A DNA stretch of 64,000 nt, from contig JAEWGX010000111.1 of the NCBI GenBank assembly GCA_023388075.1, positions 1 to 64,000 on the forward strand, given 5' to 3'. Below are positions 25,787 through 34,343 of this stretch, piece by piece. Source of the DNA: Pseudomonadota bacterium. Its GTDB lineage: Bacteria; Pseudomonadota; Gammaproteobacteria; Burkholderiales; Burkholderiaceae_E. The notes under the pieces were generated by a model that was not told the DNA's origin, did not search any database, and saw only the letters and a list, made by a program, of their open reading frames with translations. The stretch's first letter is position 1, and each line of letters starts with the position of its first letter. Made by a program: the position numbers and the translations under genes.

Positions 25787-26632
25787 TCATGGATTCTGCC
25801 CGCTCGCCGGATGGCGGTCCAGCAAGGCCAGCACCGCCAGCGCGCATTCCTCCGGCGCTTCGAGCGGCAACAGGTGTCCGCCATCGAGCGCGATGAAGCG
25901 ATCGCCGAAGAGGCGGCGGTTGTGCTCCCAGCCGACCATGCGCATCTCCTCGGACGCCTTGCCGGCGACCATTCCGACCGGATTGCCTGCCGCGCGCAGC
26001 CGGTGCAGCGCGCGTTTCGCCTCGCGATGCGGCAGGCCCGCATAGATGTCGCGCTCTTCCTCGCGAGGGATGCGCAGCGTGGTGCCGCCCGTACCCTTGC
26101 CGGGCGCGGGCGGCAGGTCGCGCAGGCCGTGCTCGATGAAGTCGTCCAGCACCCCGGGCGCCCAGCGCTTGACGAAAGGCTTGCTCCCGAAGAACTCCCG
26201 CGCTTCGGCGCGATCCTGCCAGGTGTAGCGGCGCCGTGCGGCCACGCGCGCAGGCCCGAGCTTCGCGATCAGACCGGTGCGCTGCACGAAGCTGAGCAGC
26301 GCGCTGCGGCCGGGACCGAGGATCGGCGAGTCCACCAGGACGATCGGATGCCGCGTGGGCAGGGCGCGGGCCGCGGCCATCAGGGCCAGATACCCGCCCA
26401 TGGAGTGACCGACCAGGGCGGTGCCCGGCCCCTCGGCGTCCAGCGCGAGCAGGCGCTCCTCCACCTGCTCGCGCATGCGCCGCCAGCGCAGCGCGGCGGG
26501 CGTCGCCGCCTCCGTCTCCAGCACCGCGAACGGCAGCACCTCGATCGCGGTAGCAAGGCGCTCGAGGAATCGCCGATAGACTCCGGCCGGAAAGCCGTTG
26601 GCGTGCAGAAAGAGGAGGCGCTTCGCGCGCAT
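25787..26632 (-). CDS. Alpha/beta hydrolase
   Basis: The 281-residue protein has the alpha/beta-hydrolase fold: oxyanion segment LFLHANGFPAG near the N-terminus, nucleophile elbow GHSMGG with Ser near residue 75, and a terminal DGGHLLPLEAPE with the catalytic His. The substrate is unknown. An internal ATG at 26632 with an AAGGA site was preferred over an upstream start at 26710. It precedes the acetoacetate-CoA ligase gene by 22 bp and may act in the same acyl metabolism, which is an inference. Confidence 0.82.
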   Translation of the reverse strand: MRAKRLLFLHANGFPAGVYRRFLERLATAIEVLPFAVLETEAATPAALRWRRMREQVEERLLALDAEGPGTALVGHSMGGYLALMAAARALPTRHPIVLVDSPILGPGRSALLSFVQRTGLIAKLGPARVAARRRYTWQDRAEAREFFGSKPFVKRWAPGVLDDFIEHGLRDLPPAPGKGTGGTTLRIPREEERDIYAGLPHREAKRALHRLRAAGNPVGMVAGKASEEMRMVGWEHNRRLFGDRFIALDGGHLLPLEAPEECALAVLALLDRHPASGQNP

Positions 26633-26790
26633 GTCGGTTCCTTGCGGCGTACCGTCCAGAGACCCGTGACCGGGCGCGAGCTCGCCGGTTGCTCGCAGCG
26701 TCGTCGACAAGCGGGTATGCTCGACCGTTGCGCGTCGACGTGTCGTCGTCCGACGCCGCGCGCGGCGCGCGCCGGACCGGACCCGCTATT

Positions 26791-27342
26791 TTGCCAGCAA
26801 CCGACAGACTCTCCGATTCACCGCCCGCTGTCTTTCCCAGGGCGAGCCAGCGCCGGCGGCTCGTGGTGCGCAGCCTCGGCGCCGGCCTCGCCGGCCTGCT
26901 GCACGCCGCATCCGCGCCGCGCTCCGCGTTCGCTCACCACGGCTTCAGCGGACGCTACGATTTCACGCGGCCCTACTACCTTGCCGGCAGGCTGGCGCAG
27001 TCCTACATCGGCTTTCCGCATGCCCGCCTCACGCTGAGGGTGCCGAAGAACCTGCGGATCCCTCGCGACCGCGAGTGGATGCGTGCGCTCGAGGACGCGG
27101 AGGCGCGGCCGACGCTCACGCTGCTCGCCGCGAGCGACCGGCGCGGGCTGGTCGAGGTGACGCTGGGCGGGCGGCTCACCCGGCGGCTGGTGGACGAGCC
27201 GGAGCTGCTCGGGGTGGACGATCCGGTCCAGGTGGTGGTCTACCGCCGCATCACCCGCGACGAGTATCGCGACGAGTTGCAGGCGGTGCTTCTCGCCCTG
27301 CCGGATGGCCGCATCCTCGTGAGCTCGATGCCGATGCAGTGA
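26791..27342 (+). CDS. Hypothetical exported protein with Tat-like leader
   Basis: The protein has an N-terminal stretch with consecutive arginines (ASQRRRLVVRSLG) before a hydrophobic segment and a likely cleavage around SAFA-HHG, resembling a twin-arginine leader. The mature part begins HHGFSGRYDF, which recalls the DUF6152 type of small exported proteins that also start with HH. The start is uncertain: TTG at 26791 is given, the frame is open back to 26689, and no good ribosome site is seen. Function is unknown. Confidence 0.5.
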   Translation: MPATDRLSDSPPAVFPRASQRRRLVVRSLGAGLAGLLHAASAPRSAFAHHGFSGRYDFTRPYYLAGRLAQSYIGFPHARLTLRVPKNLRIPRDREWMRALEDAEARPTLTLLAASDRRGLVEVTLGGRLTRRLVDEPELLGVDDPVQVVVYRRITRDEYRDELQAVLLALPDGRILVSSMPMQ

Positions 27343-27376
27343 GCGCACGTGCGGCCTCGCGTTCCCGGCGGTGCGG

Positions 27377-28336
27377 CTACCGTGCCCGTGCCTTCGGGAG
27401 CCGCGCCGCCCGCCGCCAGAGATGCATCAGGGCGTAGCCGCGCCACGGACGCCAGCGCTCGGCCATCGCCAGCGCCTCGGCCGGCCTGGTTGCGCCCAGC
27501 GCGTTGAGCGCGGCCACGTCTCCCGGCGGGAACGCGTCGGCCCAGCCGAACCCGCGCATCGCGATGTAGTGCGCGGTCCACGGGCCGATGCCGCGGATCG
27601 CGCAGAGCGCCGCCACCGCTGCCTCGGCTTCGTCGCGAGTCGGGGACAGTCGCGGACGCTCTGCAAGCGGCAGCGAGCCTTCGGCCACCCGGCGCGCCAG
27701 CTCGGCGATCGCCTGGCCCCGGACGCGCACGACGCCCAGCTCGCCCAGGCTTGCGACCAGGCCGGCTGGCTGCATGGCAGCGAGCGCGGCCGCCGCGGGG
27801 AACAGGTGGCTCGGTTCGGTACCGGTTCCCGGCGCGCGTGAAATGCTCCGGCCTGGTTCGTCCCGGTCGGCCGCGCCGATCGGCGAGCCGAACCTCGCCA
27901 CCACCCGCGTGGCCAGCGTCCGGGCGGCGGCGATGGTGACCTGCTGGCCGAGGACCGCGCGGACCGCGATCTCGAAGACGTCCACCGCGCCGGGCAGCCG
28001 CAGCCCGGGCTCGGCGTGCCCGAGCTCGCCCAGCACCGGCGTCATCGCCGCCGGGTCGCAGCCCAGGTCGAACAGGTGGGCGACGCGATCCAGCACCGTT
28101 GGCGCGTGATCGGCGAGGGACGGGGAGAGCTTGACCGCGAGTGCCTGCCTGCTGGCGGCATGACGCACCGAGACGATCCCCGTGGCCGAACGCCCGTCCC
28201 CGCCCGCCACGCGCAGGGTGCGTCGATAGACGCCGGCGACGACCGTCTCGGTCGTCGGCACGGCGCGCGCCTCGAGGAATGCCAGCATCGCCTGCCACTG
28301 GTAGGGCGGCCGGTAGGGCAGGTGGGTCGTTATCAC
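27377..28336 (-). CDS. alkA: DNA-3-methyladenine glycosylase II (AlkA-like)
   Basis: The 319-residue protein has an AlkA N-terminal domain followed by the HhH-GPD glycosylase fold. The helix-hairpin-helix is IRGIGPWTAHYIAMRGF and the catalytic aspartate lies in ADAFPPGD. It removes alkylated purines from DNA for base-excision repair. No Ada methyl-transfer domain is attached, unlike some fused versions in proteobacteria. The start is GTG at 28336. The gene diverges from the AMP nucleosidase gene across 179 bp. Confidence 0.9.
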   Translation of the reverse strand: MITTHLPYRPPYQWQAMLAFLEARAVPTTETVVAGVYRRTLRVAGGDGRSATGIVSVRHAASRQALAVKLSPSLADHAPTVLDRVAHLFDLGCDPAAMTPVLGELGHAEPGLRLPGAVDVFEIAVRAVLGQQVTIAAARTLATRVVARFGSPIGAADRDEPGRSISRAPGTGTEPSHLFPAAAALAAMQPAGLVASLGELGVVRVRGQAIAELARRVAEGSLPLAERPRLSPTRDEAEAAVAALCAIRGIGPWTAHYIAMRGFGWADAFPPGDVAALNALGATRPAEALAMAERWRPWRGYALMHLWRRAARLPKARAR

Positions 28337-28515
28337 TCTGCCGTGCCCGTCAGCCGTGCCGCTCCGGTGGCGCCGGTGCGTCCCGCGCCGCGCCGGTGAG
28401 GACCAGCGAGCATCGGCAGGACGCGTGACAGCGTGCGCAACATGGAGGCAGATGATACGTGCGAGCCCCCTGAGCTCACATGGGGCGGCGCGCGCGCAGG
28501 CACTAGAATCGAGGC

Positions 28516-30024
28516 ATGCAGCCCAGCGATTCGCGCCGCAAGGTGTTCACCGAGCCGATCGAGGCGCTCGGGTACATCCGGACGCTCTACCAGGAGTCGA
28601 TCGAGACCCTGCGTGCAAGCCTCGCGGAGTTCGGCCGCGGCACGCTCGGCGCAACGCGGGTGCGGGCTTTCTATCCGTATGTGCGCCTCAAGACGGAAAG
28701 CGCCTCCCGGTCCGACTCCCGGCGGTCATTCGGCTTCGTCGCCGGGCCGGGCGTATACGCCACCACGGTGACCCGGCCGGATCTCTTCGGACGCTACTAC
28801 TCCGAGCAGCTGCGGCTGCTGGTCAAGAACCACGGCGTGGCACTGGAGGTCGGGCTCAGCCAGCAGCCGATTCCGATCCACTTCGCGTTGTCGGACGAGC
28901 TGGTGCTGGACGCGTCCTTCGACGAGCAGATCGGGCGCGACCTGTCGGATCACTTCGACCTGCCCGACCTGGCGGCGATGGATGACACCATCGCGAACGG
29001 CCTCGGGCCGGCGGGCCCTTATGCCACCCAGCCGCTCGCGCTCTTCACCGCGCCGCGCGTGGACTATTCGCTGCACCGGCTGCGCCACTACACCGGTACC
29101 TCGCCCGGCCATTTCCAGAACTTCGTCCTCTTCACGAACTACCAGTTCTACATCGACGAGTTCATCCGGATCGGCCGCGAGCGCGTGCTCGGCAACGCGG
29201 AGAGGGCGCCCCAGGAGGGCGACGACTACACCGCCTTCGTCGAGCCGGGCAACAGCGTCACCTGGAACCCGCGCCACCGCGGCAAGTACCCGGCCGGCGC
29301 GCCGACCGCCGAGGGCACGCCACCGGAGCGGCTGCCGCAGATGCCGGCGTATCACCTGCAGCGTGCCGACCGCAGCGGGATCACCATGGTCAACATCGGC
29401 GTGGGACCGTCCAACGCCCGCACCATCACGGACCACATCGCCGTGCTGCGGCCGCACGCCTGGATCATGCTGGGCCACTGCGCCGGGCTGCGGAACACGC
29501 AGCGCCTGGGGGACTACGTGCTGGCCCACGGCTACGTGCGCGAGGACCACGTCCTTGACGACGAGTTGCCGCTCTGGGTGCCGGTCCCGGCGTTGGCGGA
29601 AGTGCAGGTCGCGCTCGAGGGCGCGGTGGCGGACGTCACCCGCATGGAGGGCTACGAGCTCAAGCGCGTGATGCGCACCGGTACCGTCGCATCGGTCGAC
29701 AACCGGAACTGGGAGCTGCAGCCCCATGCTGCCCTGATCCAGCGCTTCAACCTCAGCCGGGCCGTGGCGCTGGACATGGAGAGCGCCACCATCGCGGCCA
29801 ACGGCTTTCGCTTCCGCGTGCCCTACGGCACCCTGCTCTGCGTCTCCGACAAGCCATTGCACGGCGAGCTCAAGCTGGCCGGCATGGCGACACGCTTCTA
29901 CCGTGAGCGGGTCAACCAGCACCTGGAGATCGGCATCCGGGCGCTCGAGGCGTTGCGCAGCCAGGGCGCGGAGCGGCTGCATTCGCGCAAGCTGCGCAGC
30001 TTCGCCGAGGTGGCCTTCCAGTGA
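28516..30024 (+). CDS. amn: AMP nucleosidase
   Basis: The 502-residue protein matches AMP nucleosidase along its length, with the N-terminal family domain (EALGYIRTLYQESIETL) and a C-terminal nucleoside-phosphorylase-like domain holding HIAVLRPHAWIMLGHCAGLR and VALDMESATIAANGFRFRVPYGTLLCVSDKP. It hydrolyses AMP to adenine and ribose 5-phosphate and so adjusts adenylate levels. A CGAGG site precedes the ATG. A TAGAAT box at 28504-28509 could be a -10 element, but it would give a nearly leaderless mRNA. Confidence 0.93.
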   Translation: MQPSDSRRKVFTEPIEALGYIRTLYQESIETLRASLAEFGRGTLGATRVRAFYPYVRLKTESASRSDSRRSFGFVAGPGVYATTVTRPDLFGRYYSEQLRLLVKNHGVALEVGLSQQPIPIHFALSDELVLDASFDEQIGRDLSDHFDLPDLAAMDDTIANGLGPAGPYATQPLALFTAPRVDYSLHRLRHYTGTSPGHFQNFVLFTNYQFYIDEFIRIGRERVLGNAERAPQEGDDYTAFVEPGNSVTWNPRHRGKYPAGAPTAEGTPPERLPQMPAYHLQRADRSGITMVNIGVGPSNARTITDHIAVLRPHAWIMLGHCAGLRNTQRLGDYVLAHGYVREDHVLDDELPLWVPVPALAEVQVALEGAVADVTRMEGYELKRVMRTGTVASVDNRNWELQPHAALIQRFNLSRAVALDMESATIAANGFRFRVPYGTLLCVSDKPLHGELKLAGMATRFYRERVNQHLEIGIRALEALRSQGAERLHSRKLRSFAEVAFQ

Positions 30025-30049
30025 CGGCGCGGGAGGCGAGTCCCACCAC

Positions 30050-30577
30050 ATGACCGACGGTTCGGGCCCGCCCGCCTCGGTGCTGAAGCGCGTGACCTTC
30101 TTCCTGGTGATCGGTGCCATCCTCTTCCTGCTCTTCGACCGGTTCGGTCCGTACCAGTCGGGTCGCGGCTACCGGCCGCGGCCGGTCGAGACCGTGAGCG
30201 CGGCCGGCACCGTGCTCGAGCGAACCTTGGACGGCCACTTCTACGTGAGCGGCACGATCAACGGTCGCGAGGTTGCGTTCATGGTGGACACCGGCGCCAG
30301 CACGGTGGCCATCGGGGAGGACCTCGCCCGCCGGCTCGACCTGGGCCCGTGCCGGCCGCGTCGCTATGTCACCGCGGCCGGGACCGTCGACGGCTGCGAG
30401 GCGCGCGCGGAGATGGTCGAGGTGGCCGGCCTGCGGGTGCCCGAGGTGGCCGTGGCCGTGCTGCCCGGCTCGGACACCATCCTGCTCGGCATGAACGTGC
30501 TGCGCCATTTCCGCATCGAGCAGCACGGCGGGCGCATGTCATTGGTTCCGCCGGGCCCCGATGCGTCGCGATACTGA
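30050..30577 (+). CDS. Membrane-anchored retropepsin-like aspartic protease (TIGR02281 type)
   Basis: The 175-residue protein has one N-terminal membrane helix (about 14-30) and a single-domain aspartic protease: the catalytic motif DTGAS at 80-84 and the flap-side ILLGMNVLRHF near 150. Proteins of this type act in the periplasm, probably as dimers, on unknown substrates. It starts 25 bases after amn and is followed 36 bases later by the dioxygenase gene, so these may form one unit. Confidence 0.85.
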   Translation: MTDGSGPPASVLKRVTFFLVIGAILFLLFDRFGPYQSGRGYRPRPVETVSAAGTVLERTLDGHFYVSGTINGREVAFMVDTGASTVAIGEDLARRLDLGPCRPRRYVTAAGTVDGCEARAEMVEVAGLRVPEVAVAVLPGSDTILLGMNVLRHFRIEQHGGRMSLVPPGPDASRY

Positions 30578-30613
30578 GACTGCCAGCCTGCAAGATTCGG
30601 CAAGGGACGAACG

Positions 30614-31441
30614 ATGGCCGCCACCGAAGAAGATCCGCACCCCTGGTCCCTCTCCGGGCACGCGCCGCTCGAGGCGCTGCGCGAGCAGGGCTTCGCGCTG
30701 CTCGCGCCCGAGGAGCTCGCGTCGCTGTCCGGCGTCGCAACCGCCGGTCTGCAGGACTGGCTGCCGCAATGGGACCGCCTGCCGCCGGACGAGTACCTGC
30801 GCGATGGCGGACGCTACCGGTTCCGTCGGCATGGCTGCTACATCCTCGAGGTGGCCGACGGCGTGCTCACCCGAACGCCCCATCGCCCCCACTGGCAATC
30901 CACCGACTACAACGCGCTGCACGGCGGCATCGACCGCTGGTTCGCGCCGCTCGAGGAGGAGCTGGCCACCGACCCGCGCTGGACGGCGCTGCTCCGTTCG
31001 CTCGGCGCGTTCTTCGCCGAGGTGGGGCCCGTCGAGCGGTGGTACATCGAGGCGCACCAGTTCCGCATCGACGCGGCCGGCGGGCTCGGACGGCCGACCC
31101 CGGAGGGCGCGCATCGCGACGGGGTCGACTTCGTTGCCGTGATCGTCGTCAACCGGTCGGGCGTGCGGGGCGGCGAGACCCGCGTGTTCCAGGCCGATGG
31201 TCCGCTCGGCATGCGCTTCGTGATCGACAAGCCGTGGAGCGCGCTGCTGCTCGACGACGCGCACGTGATCCACGAGACGACGCCGATCCAGCCCGAGGCG
31301 CAGGCCTCCCCGGCAACCGCCTCGGCCGCCGGTCGCGAGCGGAGCGCGCCGTCGGATCCGGACGACCCGGTGGCTCCTCCGGCGGTGCGCGATACGCTCG
31401 TGCTCACCTACCGGCGCGGCGGCTTCCAGTCGTCGGAGTAG
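30614..31441 (+). CDS. 2-oxoglutarate/Fe(II) dioxygenase-like protein (2OG-Fe_Oxy_2)
   Basis: The 275-residue protein resembles the 2OG-Fe_Oxy_2 family that includes L-isoleucine 4-hydroxylases and BsmA. The iron-binding facial triad is read as His167 and Asp169 in AHRDGVDF with a distal His in DDAHVIHETTPI (217-220). Many family members hydroxylate free amino acids; the substrate here is unknown. AAGGGA precedes the ATG. About 35 residues near 228-260 form a Pro/Ala-rich insertion before the conserved C-terminal YRRGGF. Confidence 0.8.
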   Translation: MAATEEDPHPWSLSGHAPLEALREQGFALLAPEELASLSGVATAGLQDWLPQWDRLPPDEYLRDGGRYRFRRHGCYILEVADGVLTRTPHRPHWQSTDYNALHGGIDRWFAPLEEELATDPRWTALLRSLGAFFAEVGPVERWYIEAHQFRIDAAGGLGRPTPEGAHRDGVDFVAVIVVNRSGVRGGETRVFQADGPLGMRFVIDKPWSALLLDDAHVIHETTPIQPEAQASPATASAAGRERSAPSDPDDPVAPPAVRDTLVLTYRRGGFQSSE

Positions 31442-31524
31442 CGCAGGCGGCACGGCCTTGGTGCGCGATGATGCCCGAGTACTATCGCTCGGGGTAACGG
31501 ATGGATCCTTCTCGAGGAGGCGTT

Positions 31525-32202
31525 GTGCCAGATCAGGTCACCTTTCTACATACTTCCGCGGCCCACATCGAGACCTTCGAGCGCCTGGTGAAGGCCGCGG
31601 AGCCGAACGTCCGGACCAACCACGTCGTCGCCGAGGACCTGCTTGCGGATGCCCAGGTGGTCGGCGCCGACGACGCCAACCTGGTGGCGCGCATCCAGAG
31701 GGCGATGGTCGACGCCGCGGCGGGCGGGGCACCCCTGGTGGTATGCACCTGCTCCACCATCGGCGGCGCCGCGGAACGGACACCCACGCAGGGTCGCTTC
31801 GAGGCGCTGCGGATCGACCGCGCGATGGCCGAGCGGGCGGTCCGGTCCGGTCCGGAGATCCTGGTCGTGGCCGCGCTCGAAAGCACGTTGCAGCCCACGA
31901 TCGAGCTCATACGCGAATCGGCGGTCGCGCTCGGGCAGGATGTCTCGATCAGGCATCTCATGGTGCGGGACGCGTGGCAGCACTTCATGCGCGGCGACCG
32001 CGAAGCCTATGTCCTGGCGGTGGCCGTTGCGATACGCCGCGAACCGCTCGGCGCCGACGTCGTGGTGCTCGCCCAGGCCTCCATGGCGTCGGCTGCCGAG
32101 CATCTGCGCGATCTCGGCGTCGAGGTGCTGTCCAGCCCCGCCTTGGGAGTGCAGGACGTCCTCCGGCGATTGCAGGGCAGGGGCGGTTCGCGAAGCGAGT
32201 GA
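31525..32202 (+). CDS. Asp/Glu racemase-like superfamily protein
   Basis: The 225-residue protein has the alpha/beta pattern and two-cysteine logic of the Asp/Glu/hydantoin racemase group. VVCTCSTIGG carries the likely first catalytic Cys, and a second conserved position in the C-terminal half (VVVLAQASMAS) has no Cys, so racemase chemistry is doubtful. GTG at 31525 with a GAGGAGG site four bases away is preferred over ATG at 31501. Substrate and role are unknown. Confidence 0.65.
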   Translation: MPDQVTFLHTSAAHIETFERLVKAAEPNVRTNHVVAEDLLADAQVVGADDANLVARIQRAMVDAAAGGAPLVVCTCSTIGGAAERTPTQGRFEALRIDRAMAERAVRSGPEILVVAALESTLQPTIELIRESAVALGQDVSIRHLMVRDAWQHFMRGDREAYVLAVAVAIRREPLGADVVVLAQASMASAAEHLRDLGVEVLSSPALGVQDVLRRLQGRGGSRSE

Positions 32203-32215
32203 ACGTCGCGGCCGT

Positions 32216-32890
32216 TCAGGCCGCCTGCACCCGCTGCATCGCCTCGAGCAGGGTATCGGCGCCCTGGGCGCCACTTACCGCGAGATGCTCGCCCAGCGCA
32301 TTGCGGAATATGAAGAGCGGCACGCCGGTGACGCCATACTCGCGCAACTCGGCATCGGCAGCGGCGACGATCTGCGTGACGGATTCGGTGTCCAAGACGG
32401 TATCGGCCAGCGCCTCGCTCATGCCCAGGCCCACGGCGATCCCGCGCAGCACCGCAGGATCGGAGAGGTCGCGGCCTTCCTGGAAGTAGGCCTGGAAGCA
32501 GGCCTCCGCCGCGGCCGACTGGTCCATCGCTTCGCCGGCGACCTCGATCAGGCCATGGGCCTTCAACGTGTTGGGCTGCACGCGAATCGCATCCAGCCGC
32601 AGTTCCAGCCCCACCGCGCGCGCCGCGGCGAGCACGCGGTCGTAACGGCCGCCGCCGTCGGCCGCCCCGAACTTGCGCTCCAGGTAAGTGGTGCGCGGCA
32701 TCCCGCCGGGCGGCAGGTCCGGGTTGAGCTGGAACGGTCGCCACCGCACGACCGGCGGCGGCAGGTCCGGGGAGCGCGCGCGCCGGCGCTCCAGCGCCTG
32801 CTCCAGCTGTCGCTTGCCGACATAGCACCAGGGGCAGACGACGTCCGAAACGACATCGATGCCGAGAACAGACGGCGACAAACTGCTCAT
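32216..32890 (-). CDS. DsbA-family oxidoreductase (FrnE-like)
   Basis: The 224-residue cytoplasmic thioredoxin-fold protein has the FrnE-type motif DVVCPWCYVGKRQLEQAL near the N-terminus, where CPWC is the redox-active pair, and a helical insertion before GVTGVPLFIFRN, the cis-Pro loop. FrnE-like proteins are disulfide oxidoreductases or isomerases linked to oxidative stress. The ATG at 32890 has a weak GAGG site. It converges with the racemase-like gene and diverges from the HDOD gene. Confidence 0.87.
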   Translation of the reverse strand: MSSLSPSVLGIDVVSDVVCPWCYVGKRQLEQALERRRARSPDLPPPVVRWRPFQLNPDLPPGGMPRTTYLERKFGAADGGGRYDRVLAAARAVGLELRLDAIRVQPNTLKAHGLIEVAGEAMDQSAAAEACFQAYFQEGRDLSDPAVLRGIAVGLGMSEALADTVLDTESVTQIVAAADAELREYGVTGVPLFIFRNALGEHLAVSGAQGADTLLEAMQRVQAA

Positions 32891-32975
32891 TTCCGAACCT
32901 CGCGACTTGGCTTCCATCCTACCCTGTTCCGGAAACCCGCCTAAAGACACCCCTGCCGCTGCCGATATTCCGGAT

Positions 32976-33809
32976 ATGCTGACGACCGCCCCGACTACGC
33001 TGCACACTTGGGCGTCCTACTTCTCCGGGACCGAGATCCCGGTGCTCGCGACGACCGCCGACGCGCTCACGGCGCTCGCCGCGAGCCAGGACGAGGTCAC
33101 CGCCGGCCAGCTCGCACCGCTCGTGCTGGCCGATCCGATGATGACGGTCAAGCTCCTTGCGCACGTGGCGCAGCGGCGCCCGGCCCGCGCGCTGACCGGC
33201 TCCGAGACGGTGCCCCAGGCGATCCTGATGATGGGCGTGCAGCCGTTCTTCGCCGCCTTCGGCACCCAGCCGACGATCGAGTCCACGCTGGCGTCCTGGC
33301 CGGGCGCGTTGCAGGGCGTGCACGACGTGCTCGCCCGTTCCCACCGGGCGGCGCTGATCGCGCTGGCCTTCGCGGTGCACCGCAAGGATCCGGACGCCGA
33401 GATCATCCACGAGGCGGCGTTGATGCACGATTTCGTCGAGGCGCTGCTGTGGTGCCATGCACCGCTGCTCGCGCTCGCGGTGAAGCGGCTGCGCGCGGAC
33501 GATCCGACGATCGGATCCGCGCTCGCGCAGCGCCGGGTGCTGAACATCGAGCTCTGCGACCTGGAGCAGGCGCTGCTCCAGGCCTGGCGGCTGCCGGAGC
33601 TGCTGGTACGCATCACCAACGACCGCCGCGCCGGCGATCCCCAGGCGCGGACCGTCCTGCTCGCTTTGCGGATCGCCCGGCATTCGGGCGCCGGATGGGA
33701 CAACCCGGCGCTCGCGCAGGATTACCGCGCGGCCGGGGAGCTGCTCGGCCTGAGCGTCGATGCGGTGCGGGACAAGGTGATGCGGCTGGAGGAGCCGGAG
33801 CCCGCCTGA
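32976..33809 (+). CDS. HDOD domain protein
   Basis: The 277-residue protein carries a single HDOD domain, a non-catalytic relative of HD phosphohydrolases, with TALAASQDEVTAGQLAPLVLADPMMTVKLL near residues 30-60 and EAALMHDFVEALLW near 148. HDOD proteins usually act in signalling, often beside cyclic-di-GMP enzymes, but none is encoded here. ATG at 32976 is chosen over 32859 because the longer form would overlap the divergent oxidoreductase. Confidence 0.8.
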   Translation: MLTTAPTTLHTWASYFSGTEIPVLATTADALTALAASQDEVTAGQLAPLVLADPMMTVKLLAHVAQRRPARALTGSETVPQAILMMGVQPFFAAFGTQPTIESTLASWPGALQGVHDVLARSHRAALIALAFAVHRKDPDAEIIHEAALMHDFVEALLWCHAPLLALAVKRLRADDPTIGSALAQRRVLNIELCDLEQALLQAWRLPELLVRITNDRRAGDPQARTVLLALRIARHSGAGWDNPALAQDYRAAGELLGLSVDAVRDKVMRLEEPEPA

Positions 33810-33826
33810 AGCGGCGCCGGACGGGG

Positions 33827-33844
33827 TACGCCTGCCTGCGTATT
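33827..33844 (+). promoter_or_regulatory. 18-bp dyad, candidate LuxR-type operator (copy A)
   Basis: TACGCCTGCCTGCGTATT has TACGC/GCGTA arms separated by six bases. It matches copy B at 35501-35518 at 17 of 18 positions. Twenty-one bases downstream is a CACAAT box (33866-33871) that could be a -10 element, the same spacing as for copy B. It stands 74 bp before the SnoaL-like gene. Confidence 0.55.
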
Positions 33845-33918
33845 GCGGCGGCCACCCGACCCTCCCACAATGGCTGCGTCGCCGGGTGGCCGGCGAGCCA
33901 TCGGTCATGGAGGTCGGC

Positions 33919-34317
33919 ATGGACATGAAGGCGGAGACGAGGCCGGACACCGAGGCGGCCCGGGCGGCGGCCGCCCGGATCGCCAGCGCCTATGCGCGCG
34001 CCATCGAGGGCCGGGATCCGGCGCTCCTGGTCACCCTCTATCGCGAAGACTGCGAGCACATCCTCATCAACCGCAATGCGCCGCCGAGCCGTCCGGTGGT
34101 GCTGCGCGGGCGAGCGGCGGTGGCAGCCATGTGGGAGGAGGACTGCGGCCGCGACATGGCGCATCGGGTCGAGTCGATCATCACCACGCACGACCGCCTC
34201 GCGTTCTTCATGACCTGCCAGTACCCCGACGGCACGCGGGTCGCGGCCATGGGAACGGCCGAGATCGCGGACGGCCTGATCGCGCGAGAGACCAGCATCG
34301 AGTGCTGGGACGAGTAG
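33919..34317 (+). CDS. SnoaL/NTF2-like protein
   Basis: The 132-residue protein has the ketosteroid-isomerase/SnoaL-like fold pattern: an N-terminal helix (AARAAAARIASAYARAIEGRDPALLVTLYREDC), then alternating strands with GRAAVAAMWEEDCGRDMAHRVESI and FMTCQYPDGT. Members may be small enzymes or ligand-binding proteins. The ATG at 33919 follows GGAGG by five bases. It shares an upstream dyad with the methyltransferase gene at 35633, which suggests a common regulon with the LuxR-type regulator encoded between them. Confidence 0.8.
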   Translation: MDMKAETRPDTEAARAAAARIASAYARAIEGRDPALLVTLYREDCEHILINRNAPPSRPVVLRGRAAVAAMWEEDCGRDMAHRVESIITTHDRLAFFMTCQYPDGTRVAAMGTAEIADGLIARETSIECWDE

Positions 34318-34343
34318 CGGCGCCGCGCGGCCGCTGGGGTAGC

